Shown piece by piece: positions 10,852 to 23,310 of a DNA stretch of 64,000 nucleotides. The translations under genes were made by a program, and so were the position numbers. The notes below the pieces were generated by a model, which had not been told where the DNA came from, searched no databases, and worked only from the letters and a program-made list of their open reading frames with translations. This DNA is from Straminergon stramineum (Eukaryota > Streptophyta > Bryopsida > Hypnales > Calliergonaceae), in assembly GCA_963920665.1 (NCBI GenBank), contig OY987267.1:17546001-17610000 (forward strand). Direction: 5' to 3'. Positions within the stretch are counted from its first letter, which is position 1; every line of letters begins with the position of its first letter.

Positions 10852-13845
10852 AGAGCAGTAAACTTCACCTTGAACTCAACGAATGGATTTATTCTTACTC
10901 TGAAAATATCTATTAGCGCTAGTATTTTTACTTTAATCCATGTACTTCCAAAGCTTGTTACTGTGCAAGGAACTTCTTCCATGCTGCTCCAAATATTGAT
11001 CATTCCCTCGACTTCATTAGGAAGGACATTTTAGAGTGGATGAAGTGGCCATGCATGGATTTCGGACTCTATGGACTGATGGCTACTCGACTTCGTCAAG
11101 TCTTGAGTTTTTTCGATTAATTTGTAAAGTTTTGGATCTCTGGAGCGTTTTTGCAAGAGTATCATAATTTGAACTGAGAAACTCTTCCAATTCAAGTGCG
11201 TTGTGAGAAGATAATTTGTGGTAGGTAGGTGCTGCCTCTTTTGATCCCATTGCCCCTTGTGGGAGAATGTTATTTCAAGAAGAAATTCCATTTGTTGTTC
11301 AGAAGGGGTACATGTGTCACAATGTCATTGGTTGTTAAGCTTTATTATTTTTTTTGGCAACAACTTTTGTTTGGATAGTTTTTTGCATCAGAGTAGATGC
11401 TTGTGGCAAATTTTGAGCAACCTTTGTTGTCATTGCTAGTGTGCAAGCAAAATTGGAGTCCTCTTGCCAAGTTGATTTTCGAGCAACTCCTGGAAAGAGC
11501 TAAGACGTCAATGGCATGCTTTACTCCAATTTTGTCCAAAACAAAGACATCATCAGAAATTTGTACAGTAAGCAATTGAATCACAAACAAGAAAACACAA
11601 GAAAGAGATACCAATTGAATCTCAAATTTGAACAATAAGCAATTCACAAACAAGCGATGCATTCTAGAGATCTAGAACCCTAATCTAGAACTCACTGGCA
11701 CTCACTGGATTTTACAGTGACTTCTTCAACACAAGGATTGCACCTCCTGCACACACAAACTTCATCAAAAACTGAAGAGCAATGAAACTAAAACCATGAA
11801 AGTAAAAATTGATGTGCTCCAAGTTGAACCTCACATGTGCTAGACAACTTGCTTCGGAGCTAAGGCCAAACTCAGGAGCTCCAACGAGTGCCAAACTCAG
11901 GATTGAACTCTACCTTCAACGAGCAGCCAGGCCGACAAGCTCCAACGATGAACAAGAGGACCCACGGAGCGCTCTTTGATGACAAACATGAGGACCTGTG
12001 CCTCTACCAAACCCTAGCCCACCCCAAGAAACCCTAGCCCAATGAATGGACAACTGCGATTGGAGCAATCAGACGGCCCTCAAATTTTTTTGCTCACCCC
12101 TGATCAACGGCGTCGGAAAGGGGTTCTTTAATTTTGTCTTCAATTGTACGGTGCGGATTTTTTCAGTGGGGGGGGGCAGTTTTTTGGGGGAGGAACACTG
12201 ATGCCACTTTTCGCTACATTGTCACCTGCTTGAATGTGAATGATACAGAGGGTTTAATTTAAACTTTTGGGGTGGATACGTGAATGAGTACATTGAAGCA
12301 ATCAAACCAGCATTTGCTATAGGAGAATACTGAGAAAGTTTGGCCTATCAGGGTGGTCAAGTTAGCTACAATTAAGGTTCACTGTAATTTGAATTGGCTT
12401 ATTGAGGTTGTGCACTAAAATATTTTCTTTCATCTCTGAAATTAATTGTCTGAGCACTTCAGGACATATTTGATTACTTGTGGGTGATGTGGATGCAAAT
12501 ACTCACAGGCAAAGAATCGTGAACTGGATCAACACCGCTGGTGGCACATCAGCAGCGTTTGATGCCACAACTAATTAAGGTCCGCATCAATGTCCAGGAA
12601 GAACTGGTGGCTAGTTCAAAGTTAGCCGGTGGAATTGGTATAAAAACCGGTTGCAATTTGAAAACACTGGCTAAAAATCGGTGGAAAAAACAAAAAAAAT
12701 CGATTTTGAATGGGAAATAGAGAAATTAACCGGACTCTGTACTTGAAAAAGCGGTTCCATGTGGAAACTGTAGGAAAATAGCCGGTAAAACTCAAAAAAC
12801 TTCCCGAATGCTGGTCGGCAGAATCCTCGAGATGTTTTCTATTGTATGCCTCTGGCGCATATCGATCAATGACGCATGAATCTATCAGAATGATTTTGGC
12901 CCCCCTTCTGTCAAGCTTTATTCATTTGGTTACTTGTTCATTTCGACAAGGCATATTGCACTCAGCACTTCATGGTGAGCTCTGGATATTGATAGATCCG
13001 CAAGGAAAACCACCTGGAGTGATGGGTTAGTGGCCTTCACATGCACCCACGTTACTTGAGAATCATTTATATGGGCCCTCGTGCTTTCTTAACTTTTCTA
13101 ATAAGAAGGGAGTTTACTTTTTAATATGCAGCTAGGTTATGAGATCATAGTAGGAAAGAAGACATTGAGAAGAATCAAATTAAGGATATAATTTTTTTTA
13201 TACATGATAATAGTTTCGGGCACTCAAAAATCATTTTAAGAACCTATAGAAAGAGATTTTTCTCAAATAGTAAAAAAAGGGAGACCAATCAAAATCCCTA
13301 GGGTTGTTTTTAATTATTAGATTCTCTTATTTCATAATCATCTTCTAAAAAGATCCTTCTAGTAATATCTCTTATGAGACTTCATTATTGCATTCAAGGC
13401 ATTCAACTATTCATGACTTAGGAGTCATGCATTAATTAGTATTTATGACCAATTGTCACCTTAGTAACCTAACTACTTCAATGAAGCATTCAATCATTTG
13501 GAATGAATTCCAATAATCAAGTTGCCTAAGTATGTGTTAAATTAAATAGGACAATAATTAGATAAAGTATCTCCACAAATTAGGATAGCTTTCATCTAAG
13601 CACTAATGAGGATGAAACTTGAGTTGTAATTTGTTCACTATCTAGAAAGTGGACGTCAATGTGCTTAGGAGTTAAAGAACATTGTTCTTGAGTTCTTCTT
13701 GGGTTCAAAAGCTTAGGATATGATTGAATTGACGATGCAAGATGAGTTTTTTAGAGCTTGTTTTATCCTTATTTTTTTAATTCTATAAAGAAAAAAATTG
13801 AAGAGTATGGCGAGGATGCAAAGAGTCCTTTGTTTTGCATTCATA
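10852..13845. other. region without supported genes, partly higher in GC
   Basis: 11000-12200 is somewhat richer in GC and holds several short open frames on both strands (for example minus 11662-11345). None has a recognisable domain or consistent splice sites. It may hold remnants of an old gene or transposon, but I cannot support any. 12160-12200 has a G-rich run and 12560-12830 recurrent CCGGT motifs. Confidence 0.35.
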
Positions 13846-13999
13846 GTGAATTTCATTAAATTGGTGGTATTATTGTAAAATGGCGCAACATTCCATTAAA
13901 ATGGGGCAAAATATGTTAGAAATTGCACGACATTCCATTAAAATGACATGGAATATGTCAAAAATGGAGGAATAATACCACCATTTTAATGAAATTCAC
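13846..13999. mobile_element. 154-bp MITE with about 29-bp terminal inverted repeats
   Basis: The left arm begins GTGAATTTCATTAAA and continues TGGTGGTATTATT. The right arm is the reverse complement with one mismatch, ending TTAATGAAATTCAC at 13999. The interior repeats ACATTCCATTAAAATG. The ends resemble the inverted repeat in the polyphenol oxidase intron (19756-19883). I cannot define the target duplication with confidence. Confidence 0.75.
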
Positions 14000-14318
14000 C
14001 ATATTCTCTCTCTATGCATTCATTTAGTGAGGGGAAATTTTGAGAAATCCAACGTTGAGTTTGTCCTTAGATGACTTGCCATTGGGCTTTTTATATGCCT
14101 TGCACTTCTCAAATCCACAAATCCTTGCTTTGCAAAATGAGTCTATCATTTGCCACAAATTTGGTGATCTGACAAATAATCCATCCAAAAATTTGCCATC
14201 TATGTACTCACTAGTTTCATTCATTCAGAAACTTTGTCATCTAAAAAATAAAAATTAATCCATCTATAGCCTTGTCATCCATCCATCCAAATAATATTTC
14301 ATCCAAAAATTTGCATTA

Positions 14319-14576
14319 GAGGAGTTTTGGGGGGCCTGGAAGGCTATGTGTTCCCCTAAGTTCCTAGACCCTGGGATCTGCCCCGTAGTAGCTACTTGAC
14401 ATGGCACAGCGATTGCCACATCACTCTTTCTTTTACATTTTTACATTTTCAAAAAAAAATTTCAAAAAAAAATTCAAAAAGAAAAAAAAAATTTGACAAC
14501 GGCCGCTCCCGGATTGCTGGGGGAACAACACCAGGAACAGGCCTGAAACGGCCCTCCAGACCCCCCAAAACTCCTC
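14319..14576. mobile_element. 258-bp foldback element with GAGGAGTTTTGGGGGG ends
   Basis: It starts GAGGAGTTTTGGGGGGCCTG and ends with the complement CCAGACCCCCCAAAACTCCTC, so about 23 bp pair with two mismatches. The interior has A-rich tracts (14450-14490) between GC-rich arms that also pair in part (GGCCTGGAAGG/CCCTCCAG). No ORF was seen. The surrounding DNA is AT-rich, so the GC-rich arms stand out. Confidence 0.7.
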
Positions 14577-17322
14577 AAATGTCATTATTTCATCCATAGT
14601 TAGTCAAAGTCTTCATATACAAGGAAGTGAAGTTACATAGGGGATCTGAGCCAATTTGATTTCCAACTTGCCTTCTTTTCCTCTTATTATCTCCATAGGT
14701 AATTCTTTGCAATGCACTCTTATCTCTCTCATTCCATTTCCTTCTCCTTTAAACTTGATGCCTCTTCTAGTCTTCTTCTTCACTCTTGTTTCACATTTGA
14801 GCTTTGGATTAGAGTTTGTTGTTTTCTTCTTAAAACATCCAAATGGCTCACAATCTAGAGTTGTTTGACAAGTAGCTCCTTTGCTCTCACTATAATAGTT
14901 CCCTAATCCTTCAATGTCTAGGGCCTTTGGGATTTTTAAAACATCATTGTTTTTGAAGTGTTATAGGCCTAAATGTCACTAAGGTATAGAAATTTCAACT
15001 ATACAATCTTAGAGTGTACATGTTGTAGATGATGTCAATCAAATTTGGAGTCATTTGGCTATATAGATTGTAATACTATAATATTTAAGGGTTGAAAAAG
15101 GCTACTGAAATTTTCCTAGCAATGCATTTGGAGATGTCAAAATTCGATTTTTAACCCTACTCAAATGAAAAACCTTTAAACTATAAAGTACTTCAAATAC
15201 CATCATCACATAGGTGAAATAAAACATCATTCAAATGATTCATTGTGTCTGCAAAATGGCTTTAAAGTGCTAAATTTTTTTGGCATAAGACACACCTAAG
15301 GTTGATTTCCTTCCACTAAAACACCTCTTAGAAAATCATAACTTCATCGATTAATATGAAATTTTAACCACACAAACTAGACTAATACTATGGGTGATTG
15401 CAAGAAACACTTGTCCTATTTCTTACCTTCTTGCTCTAGGATAGGTAGTTTTGTGCTCATAACTTCGGCATCAATAGTTTTTTTGTAGTAAAATTTGGAA
15501 GGAAGGTAGATGCGGCAGTTTCAGATATTCTATAATTTTTTCAAATTTTTTCAAATTATTTTACTATTTTTAAACTACCTCCAATTGGATGTCTATTTTA
15601 GCCATTGAGGGGAGGGGGGTAGTACTACTCTCAACCCTAAAATACGAATTGGAAGCCACAAATTGAAAATATTGGAGGTGTACTATTTTTTCAAGGACTG
15701 ACAAAGAGTTTTTGTGAAAATAAAAACATGTCAGTTGTGCACACCAGATCAAAGTGACCAAGTTCCTTTAAGCGAAAGCTATGAAGAGGGAAATTTTTTT
15801 CCTACATGAATTCTTTGGTGCAATGCAAGCACAATCTTCTCTAGGTAAATGGCTTCTCTACTGATTTTTTTAAAATTTTATTTAATTACTAAAAATGAGA
15901 AGGTCCATAAATCCCATTTTTGCTATTTTCTATTGTTGGTGGCTTCTGTAGTACTTTGTACTAGTCTATAGTCCTACATAGTATAGAATTGATGGTTTAG
16001 ATCCATAGGCGCCCTAAATCAATGGTTCACATTCGCAGGCACACTATTGGCACACATAATTGATATTTCTACATAGTATTGCTAGTCTTACAACCAAAAA
16101 TTTCATTTTAGACACAACAACATGAAGTGTTCCTTGCAATCGCCCCATATGAAGTCATGAAGAAGAAACAAGCTGCCAAAATTCAGTGTAATCCAATTTT
16201 TTTGGGATTTTGAACTACGAATTGCTCCCATACATTTCAACACTCAAAATTTGACCACAATAAATAGGCTTCAAGTGTAATATAATACAACAAATTTTCA
16301 TTAAAAATGAACATTGTATGAAGGAGTTTGCAAGCCCTTGAAGTTGGAGCCATTAAATGTAGTTTGGTGAATTCAAATTGAACTGGTGAAATTCAAATGA
16401 CTTCCAAAAAATCAATACATTTTGGATTGATATGGAAATTTTACCACAAACTAGAAGTGAGAGCACAAAATTTCCAACAAGTTTTATAAAATTTGGACAT
16501 TAGTTGCAAAAGTTGCAACACTTCAAATTGGATTCTAGACTATGTGAAGACACTATTGACTATTGGTCCCCTCAGATACTTAAGGGTTAAGTGACTAGGC
16601 TCTTTAGATCACCCCTATAAAAGGATCTGGTATGGTTAATGCTGAATTGAAGAATTGATATGTTCAACATTTATCTCCACATGGTGTCTAGACATCATGG
16701 AAAGTAGTTTGGGGACAAAATTTTGCCTTAAAATGGATGTAAAGAAAAAGGGCAATGGAACATACAAGAAAAATTATAAACAAATGAAAAGTCATAAATA
16801 TTCCATTTTCAATTAGTAGAAATCAATGTAACAAATGTTCCGTTTTCAATGGTCCATTTTCAAATAGACAGTGAAGGACACTTTCTACACCCATGTTGCA
16901 CGCCATTTGTACAGAAAAAAATCACTTTTGGAATACATCATGGCCTATTCATAGAACTATGCCATGTAATTACTGCACCACCTATAAACTAAAATATTGG
17001 CCTACTAGCTAGCTTTCACTTTCAAAAACTATAACTAGATGTCCAGCATTCCAAAAATTAATAAGCAACTTCTTCCATTAACTGCAGATTTCAATCGCCT
17101 TTTCACTAGAAACATTAGAGAAATTTTGGACTCTCCGGAGGGCTGCGAAGGTTTGACAAGCCACTCTATTTCAAGCCCCTTGCAAGGCTACTAAAAGAAG
17201 AGAATCTCTGACAAAAATAAGATTCACCTTGTGTGAATATCGGGAATGAAAGGGAGTATATCTTAATTTTCTATTCTCTTTTGAATATAAAATTGTAGTT
17301 GCCACAACCATCCTCTATTAAA
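14577..17322. other. AT-rich region without supported genes
   Basis: I find no coding region, RNA gene or clear element. 15540-15560 has T-rich direct repeats (TTTTTTCAAATT). A TTAA end-like motif occurs at 16579-16593 without a convincing partner. Confidence 0.4.
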
Positions 17323-17404
17323 CTACTCGTGTACCAATGCTCGAGTACCAATTCTCTGACAATTGGCAGGACAATGATTAGCAGAAATAGGGGAAAAATT
17401 CCTA

Positions 17405-17556
17405 CGTAGGCCAAAAAGAAAGTAATGTTTGGGTCCCTTCTGGTGCTTCTTAACAGCCTTGTGGAGAGTCGAAATTTTCTCTAATGATTCAGCCTCCATC
17501 TGCACCAATCGACCCCAATTTCGATTCACCTGGTAAAAGGGTTCGGCTTCTTGGAC
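17405..17556 (-). pseudogene. possible orphan exon, unrecognised
   Basis: On the minus strand, an acceptor-like GGTAACAG precedes a frame that begins VQEAEPFYQVNRNWGRLVQ and continues with a Lys-rich amphipathic stretch (AVKKHQKGPKHYF). A possible donor follows CTAC|GTAGG near 17405. The composition looks protein-like, but I find neither the neighbouring exons nor a known family. Chance is quite possible. Confidence 0.2.
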
Positions 17557-18023
17557 CTGTTACCTTCCTTTTCTCTGTTTGAAAATGATATCCAGCTGAG
17601 CCTTATTCCAGGGTATCCAGGCCACTCCGTCCTGTAAAAAAATTGAACTTAATTTGAGAAAGTTGGGGGATAGTATAATTGCAACGCGCTTTTTCATTTG
17701 AGAAAATTGAGAAAGAAATAAACAATCCGAGGGAACACTTTATCCTTGTTGGATATGATTTTCTCGGTTGCGGAAGTGCCACCAAGCAGACAAGCAGAGG
17801 AAAAGAAACACAGGGGTGAGTGCAGCCGTCCTGGGAGATGGCAAAAGCGCCCCAAAAGAACATGCCCTCACAAAGTCCCCTAGGCTGGGGATATGACTAG
17901 CATCCTAAGGGTCGTAATTTACGTAAAGAAATCCCATGCAATGATGCAACCACACGAATCCAATCATCCAGAGTCAGAGGTTTGTTTTTTTGACTCAATT
18001 TATTGACTCAGGTGATTGAACAA

Positions 18024-18032
18024 CTTTATAAG
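18024..18032 (+). promoter_or_regulatory. TATA-like box upstream of polyphenol oxidase
   Basis: TTTATAAGC lies about 300 bp upstream of the predicted start codon, in the first AT-rich stretch before the GC-rich gene. It is the best TATA match in the expected region, but no transcription start is known. Confidence 0.25.
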
Positions 18033-18326
18033 CACTGCAAGAGAAAAACAACTATCAAAAGCGAGAAAACTCACCGACGAAACAATATATGCGACAACGT
18101 AGAAGAGTCAGAGATTTTGGTTGGGCAGGAGGGAGCTCCATTTCAAATTGCTAGCTAGTTGTTGGTGTATAGAATCCGTCCAGAAATACAACGAGGAATT
18201 TCCGGGCGGGGGTTTATGCAACGTTTTTTTGGGGTGGGGTGCTCCGTGACCAAGATCCTGCTGTTGTAGAGAATCCTGGAGCAGCAAGCGCAAGTACGCA
18301 AGGCGCTAGCTCACTTCCTGTCAGTT

Positions 18327-21300
18327 ATGACGAGTTCCATGCTTTGGGCAGTTCTCTCCATGACCCTCGTGGTCTGGACATCCGACGCGCAATTGCAAAA
18401 CGGAGGTCCCTTCCCCGCCGCAGACATCCCCACACAATGCAACAGCATCGAGCGCTGTTGCATGCCCACCCCTTACACAGGAACCCCAGGAATCCGAGAA
18501 TTCAAGCTTGACACGATTAGCACCCAGCCATGGCGCATCCGCCGCCCACTGCACCTGCTCATGCCGTTCGAAGTCTCGCGGCTGGAGCGAGCGTACGCAA
18601 TGATCCGAGCTCTCCCTGACTCCGACCCGCGCTCATTACTCAATCAGATGAACTTGCACTGCCTGTACTGCGACTTCGCGCTCTTCTTCCCTGGACAACA
18701 GAATCCCTTGGAGGTCCACGCCAGCTGGTTCTTCCTCCCCTGGCACCGCATGTTTATGTTTTGGCATGAACGCATCCTCGCCACCATGCTCGACGACGAC
18801 AGCTTTGCTCTGCCGTTCTGGGCGTGGGACAACTCCCAGGAACTTGACCCGCTCCCGAACTCCTTCCCTGCGATTTACTACAACCGAAGCTCATCCCTCT
18901 GGAACCCCAACCGTAACAACTGCTCCACTCCTGAGAATTTGGTTGATCTGGATGTGCGTGGTGGGGAGTGTAACAACAAGACTGCAGCGTTTCTGAGACA
19001 GCAGAATAATCGGTTGCAATACTCGCAGTTGGTGACTGGGGCGCTCACGCCGGTGTTGTTCTATGGGTTGCCTTACTACTTCGGGGATTATGGGGGGCAA
19101 GGGCCTGGGACGTTTTCAGTCTCCCCCCATGGGCCTGTGCATCTGTGGGTGGCGGCCCCGAATGCGAAGCTGAATGATATGGGGAATTTTGCAAGAGCTG
19201 CATTTGATCCAGTATTTTATGCGCACCACAGCAATGTCGATCGGATGTGGCTGTTATGGCAAGGGCTGTCGGGGGGAGTGAGAACCAGTCCAATGGACCA
19301 AGCGTTTAATGACTCGGTGTTCACATTCTACGATGAAAACGCAAATCTGGTGAAGATGAGCGTCCAGCAGACGCTCGACATTAATCTTCTCAGGTACGTA
19401 CGGAAATTGAATGCAATCGACCAATCATCCCCCCACCACCCGAGTTTTTTGCTGTCCAGAATGATTGTATATTTATTTAAGCTCGGTTTATTGAAGTGTA
19501 CGTCTGAGAGTGTAACGAACTTCATCATCGATCATACGTGCTAGCTATCAATATTCTGAGTCATGCGTCTTTTCAAACTTCCTCTATGATTCCATAGAAT
19601 TCGTAGTAATTCGTAGTTACATCTCATAGTATTGTCCGTCTTTATTGTTATGGTGTAATCCTTTTGAGACCCTTGATTCAGCATGATTAAAAATGATGGA
19701 ACAAGGTTGAACAACAATTCCGGAATAACACGAAGATTATATCCACTGAATCAATATTTCATTAAAATGGCGGTATTCCACAAACTTGGCACTTTCATGT
19801 TTAGACTATGTGGTCTGAAATACATACCAGTCATAGAAATGAATGGAAAAATGGTATATAGAATACCGCTATTTTCACGAAATTTCCCATCCAGTAACAT
19901 GGAAGTAAAGCCTTGTTATGGAATAAGATCACCTCGCCAAACTTTTATGGCTTGGCATGTTATTTCTTATAACAGGGTTCTACTTTCACGTACACTACCT
20001 CCATAATCTTCATTTGGTGAATTTGCCTACGACTGGTGGCATACTGACATCGTGAGTATCGCATGTGGCAACAGTCGGATTAGCTCGTTAGCATTGTTGT
20101 TCATAGGTAGCAGCACTCTTTGTTTGTTGAACAAAGATATTAGAACAAATCATGAATTTTAATTTGGTATATTGCTGCTTCATTGATTTCAATCTAGTAC
20201 AGAGCCGGCGTTTGAATACTCGGTCAGTCAGTTCAACGGCCTCCAATCATCTTCTGAAAAATAGTTGCCATGGACATACATGAAATCTGCTTCAACAAAG
20301 TTCATGTAATTACATGTGATTGTGTAGAACCGTAAAGCCTGGTAGGCTAGCTTAATCAATAGTTGCACTCAAAAAATTTAATTGGGATGTTCAAGACAAT
20401 TCGCAATTGAATGTTTCAGGTGAGATCTGTTGGAAAACTACTAAATTTGTGTTTCTAGGGGTTATATACGGGTAATAAGCCTCCGCAGTTAAATATTGAG
20501 ATTATAGCAAGCCATTGAAGTTGCGCGGAAATTTTAACAAGTAACATACGGACTCAGTAGGCTTCTTGTGCGTCCATGGTAGAGACTAGCAAATCAGGTT
20601 TATTGTGTAGACACCATTACTTCAGCCCTTTGGTCATCATTACTGCAATTACACAATGTGAGCAGTTTAGCCTTAAATCTAACATCCAGCATGTGAAATT
20701 TGATACAAACACAAGAAAAAATGCTGATCGATTTTCATGGAATTCTCAGAGTCAGAACGAACCACCACCTAATTTCCTTCGGATTATGTCAAATATTTCA
20801 TGTTGGATTCTAGCTCAGTTACAGCAAAGTTCAACTCCTTGAGTGCGCAGCAACCAATGGTGTAGGCCTTAAATCATACAATCACGACCTGCATTCCTAT
20901 GGCGTTTGGAATTTGTCATCTCACAATTGCAATGAGCTTCCTGGAACGTCAATTCTGTTAAATTGGTAATATCCCATATCTCATGTGCCCTTTTGCCATT
21001 CACATTAGTTTCTTACACCGATAGATATAGGCTAATTTATATGCAAAAATTGCTCTGCATTTACAATAGTGTGATCCCCACCCCCACCCCCATCCCCTTC
21101 CCGTCTCTCTAAAATCCATTCATTCCTTCGTCTCTAACTTGAGGGTCCACCACTCCACCGCGCCATTTTTAATAGAATTCTGCCTATTTAACGGAATTGA
21201 CATTCAGTGGACTTCTACCGTAAACGTACCTCTTCTAATTCGATCGTTTTCATCCTCGGTTTCTCCGCCTGTAGGTGCAGTTACGAAGACGTACCGACGC

Positions 21301-21821
21301 CCTGGGCGACGAACGGCGTGCCCTCTGGTCAAGAGAACACCATCCCCCTGTGCAACCCACTCAACCAATCCGCAACGGAAGCCTTGATCAGCAACACGAC
21401 CGATTTCAAAACTTCCCAAGTCCTGGGCCTGATCCCGATAACGTTCCGGCTCAAACGCCCGAAGGTCCGTCTCACCAACGGCACGGAGATTCTGGAGATT
21501 TCTGGCATCCGCATCCCCGACATTACGGCGCGCTCTGGCTGGAAGGCTTATTTATTCTTCCCACAAGCAGTTGCCGCCAACGGACCCGCGTGTCCCGAGT
21601 ACGCAGGGACGTTCAACCGCATGCCAATCGCCGGCCAGGGCACTTTCAACCCCACGCGCGTGTGGCGTGTGGCCATCGGACCCAAGCTGGTGCAGATCGG
21701 AAAGGACGACGTGAAGGATGTTGTGGTGACTGTGGTGCAAACGACGGCGCCGCCGGGGCAGAATATCACGTTCGGTCAAGCGAGAATCCTCTACGACTTC
21801 GGACCCGGTGTGCCGCTCTAG
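18327..21821 (+). CDS. PPO: secreted polyphenol oxidase (tyrosinase/catechol oxidase family), two exons
   Basis: It oxidises o-diphenols to quinones with a type-3 dicopper centre. Exon 1 is 18327-19393 and exon 2 is 21275-21821; the CAG|GTACGT donor and CCTGTAG acceptor agree in phase 2, giving 537 residues. Residues 1-21 form a signal peptide (hydrophobic core, cut near SDA|QL), so it enters the secretory pathway and not the plastid as in most angiosperm enzymes. CuA: His111, Cys115 (HCLYC, likely thioether), His131 and His140 (FLPWHRMF). CuB: His268, His272 (SPHGPVHLW) and His300/301 (YAHHSNVDRMW). FTFYDENA marks the next domain, though the usual DWL motif is not recognisable. Exon 2 carries the C-terminal domain (KAYLFFPQAV). 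Several N-glycosylation sequons fit secretion. Exons are GC-rich, the 1881-bp intron AT-rich. An acceptor six bases further (21281) would also keep frame. Confidence 0.92.
19756..19883. mobile_element. MITE-like inverted repeat inside the polyphenol oxidase intron
   Basis: The left arm ATTTCATTAAAATGGCGGTA (19756-19775, continuing TTC) pairs with the right arm GAATACCGCTATTTTCACGA (19861-19880, continuing AAT) with three mismatches in 23 bp. The arm is similar to the ends of the element at 13846-13999, so both probably belong to one MITE family. The full ends may lie slightly further out. Confidence 0.6.
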
Positions 21822-22994
21822 CAGAATGATCCTAACCCTGCTGCTGCAGAATTTTCGTGAGCAATAAGCAATTGAACTACTGCAGCAGTGCAAGGCTGTT
21901 TTTAATCTTCATGACGAGTGGTTTGAGTTCTGGATGTATTTTGTTGCATCTCCGATTAAAATTTTCTCTTCGTTGGTCTTCCCAGTTGCTGAATTATGCA
22001 TAAGATTTGACAGTGTATGAACTGAATTCGGGTCCGTTCTGATCTGCTTAAGATCGAATGTTATGTGCCAGCTCGACGTCCGTTTGATTCAATTCAAGAT
22101 TCTTTTCACATAGGGATTTGGTTTCAATCCGTCTTTCTGTCTATTTGTCTCTATACGAGAATTTTTAATACTGGAGTGCGTTCACGAAGCTTTGGAGCTG
22201 GCGTTGGTGATCTATAATGTGGGAATTAGTTGATAATTGGAGGATTGGAATTGAAATTTGGATGAAGTTGTATAGTTTCTTGCTTGCTGCTGGGAAGTGC
22301 CATAGTTTGACTGTTGCAAATCATTATATCTAATTATTGCAGTTTTAGCCCAAGTTTTAGAGCTGGTGCACTCAGTGGGAGTCCTTGGGATTTCGATCAT
22401 CAAGGGTTTGGTTCGAGATTTACTGGCTGTTCGTGATAGTCACCCATTCTTTGGATCGGTTCCTTGGGATTCCGAGCGTCACAGTTTGGGTTAGAGATTT
22501 ACTATATTTTAGTGATAGTCACTCATTTAATTTTGCCGGACAAGCTTTTCTCAATTCTGTCAGATTCTTTGAGACCGCTCCTTTAGATCCGCCTTGGAAT
22601 ATGATGAATCCAATAGGCCAGAGTATGTAATGGTTTTAGTGATAGCATACATACATACTCTGCACACTCACGGGGATTTTTTATTTTATGTGAAATATTG
22701 TGATCAATCCTTTTTTAAAGAAGAGAATAAGAAGAGATACTGCGCGCGTGCACAGGGTGAGATAGTCAATTTCTTTCGTTCTGTCGGATTCCCGCTTGTT
22801 CTAGACCACAAAATCGACCGGGTCCAGAGATCCTCCACCTGCATCATTCGATTCGAGACATGCATACGATGCAAAGCTGCCTTCGTGACCATCACCCATT
22901 CTGGATAAACGGACACATCATAACTCATCTTTCTGCACAAAAGGTTGAGTCCTGTGATTTGTAATTTTTTTTCTTGCTCCTCACAATGCTCCTA
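21822..22994. other. downstream region of polyphenol oxidase
   Basis: It should include the 3' untranslated region; CAATAAGC near 21862 is a weak polyadenylation-signal candidate. Two diverged direct copies of about 85 bp (TTTGGTTCGAGATTTACT at 22406 and TTTGGGTTAGAGATTTACT at 22484, each followed by GTGATAGTCAC) are visible. There is no supported gene. Confidence 0.4.
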
Positions 22995-23310
22995 AATCCT
23001 AATGTCCCAAGGCCTTTCTTCCATCAATAACCACTCAAAACTGCCATTTCTATTGCAAAGAGCAAAAGATCTTTACAAATTGCTTTTTTTTTTTTTTCAT
23101 ATTTAACTGTAAGATCTTGCACAAGACTAATATAAGAATAAGTAGAAAGACTTTCAAAAACTTCCACCTTGTAGATTGCAAGATATTTCATATTTGTGTT
23201 TAAAATGAAGAAAACAAGTTTAGACACTCTCAAGACTTTTATGACAAGATCCAAAACCTGAGAAAGTTTTGCTTCAAAAGACCTTATGCTTCAAAAGACT
23301 AGAATTCAAC
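22995..23310 (+). mobile_element. decayed, truncated copy of the TTAA element family
   Basis: CCAAGGCCTTTCTTCC and then CCACTCAAAACTGCCATTTC match the outer part of the element at 27745-28671 (reverse strand) and, less closely, 32086-33043. Further in, TTGTAGATTGCAAGATATTT parallels TCTACAGATTGTCAAATATT at 32261. I find no right end. Confidence 0.4.

Noticed and set aside
15151..16593. Possible TTAA element between TTAACCCTACTC and CTTAAGGGTTAA
   Set aside because: Only about five terminal bases match; not enough to claim an inverted repeat.
18239..19293. Further frames inside polyphenol oxidase exon 1 on both strands
   Set aside because: They shadow the GC-rich coding exon; only the 18327 frame has the copper motifs.
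19683..20006. 107-codon plus-strand ORF in the polyphenol oxidase intron
   Set aside because: It lies across the MITE-like inverted repeat and has no protein-like pattern.
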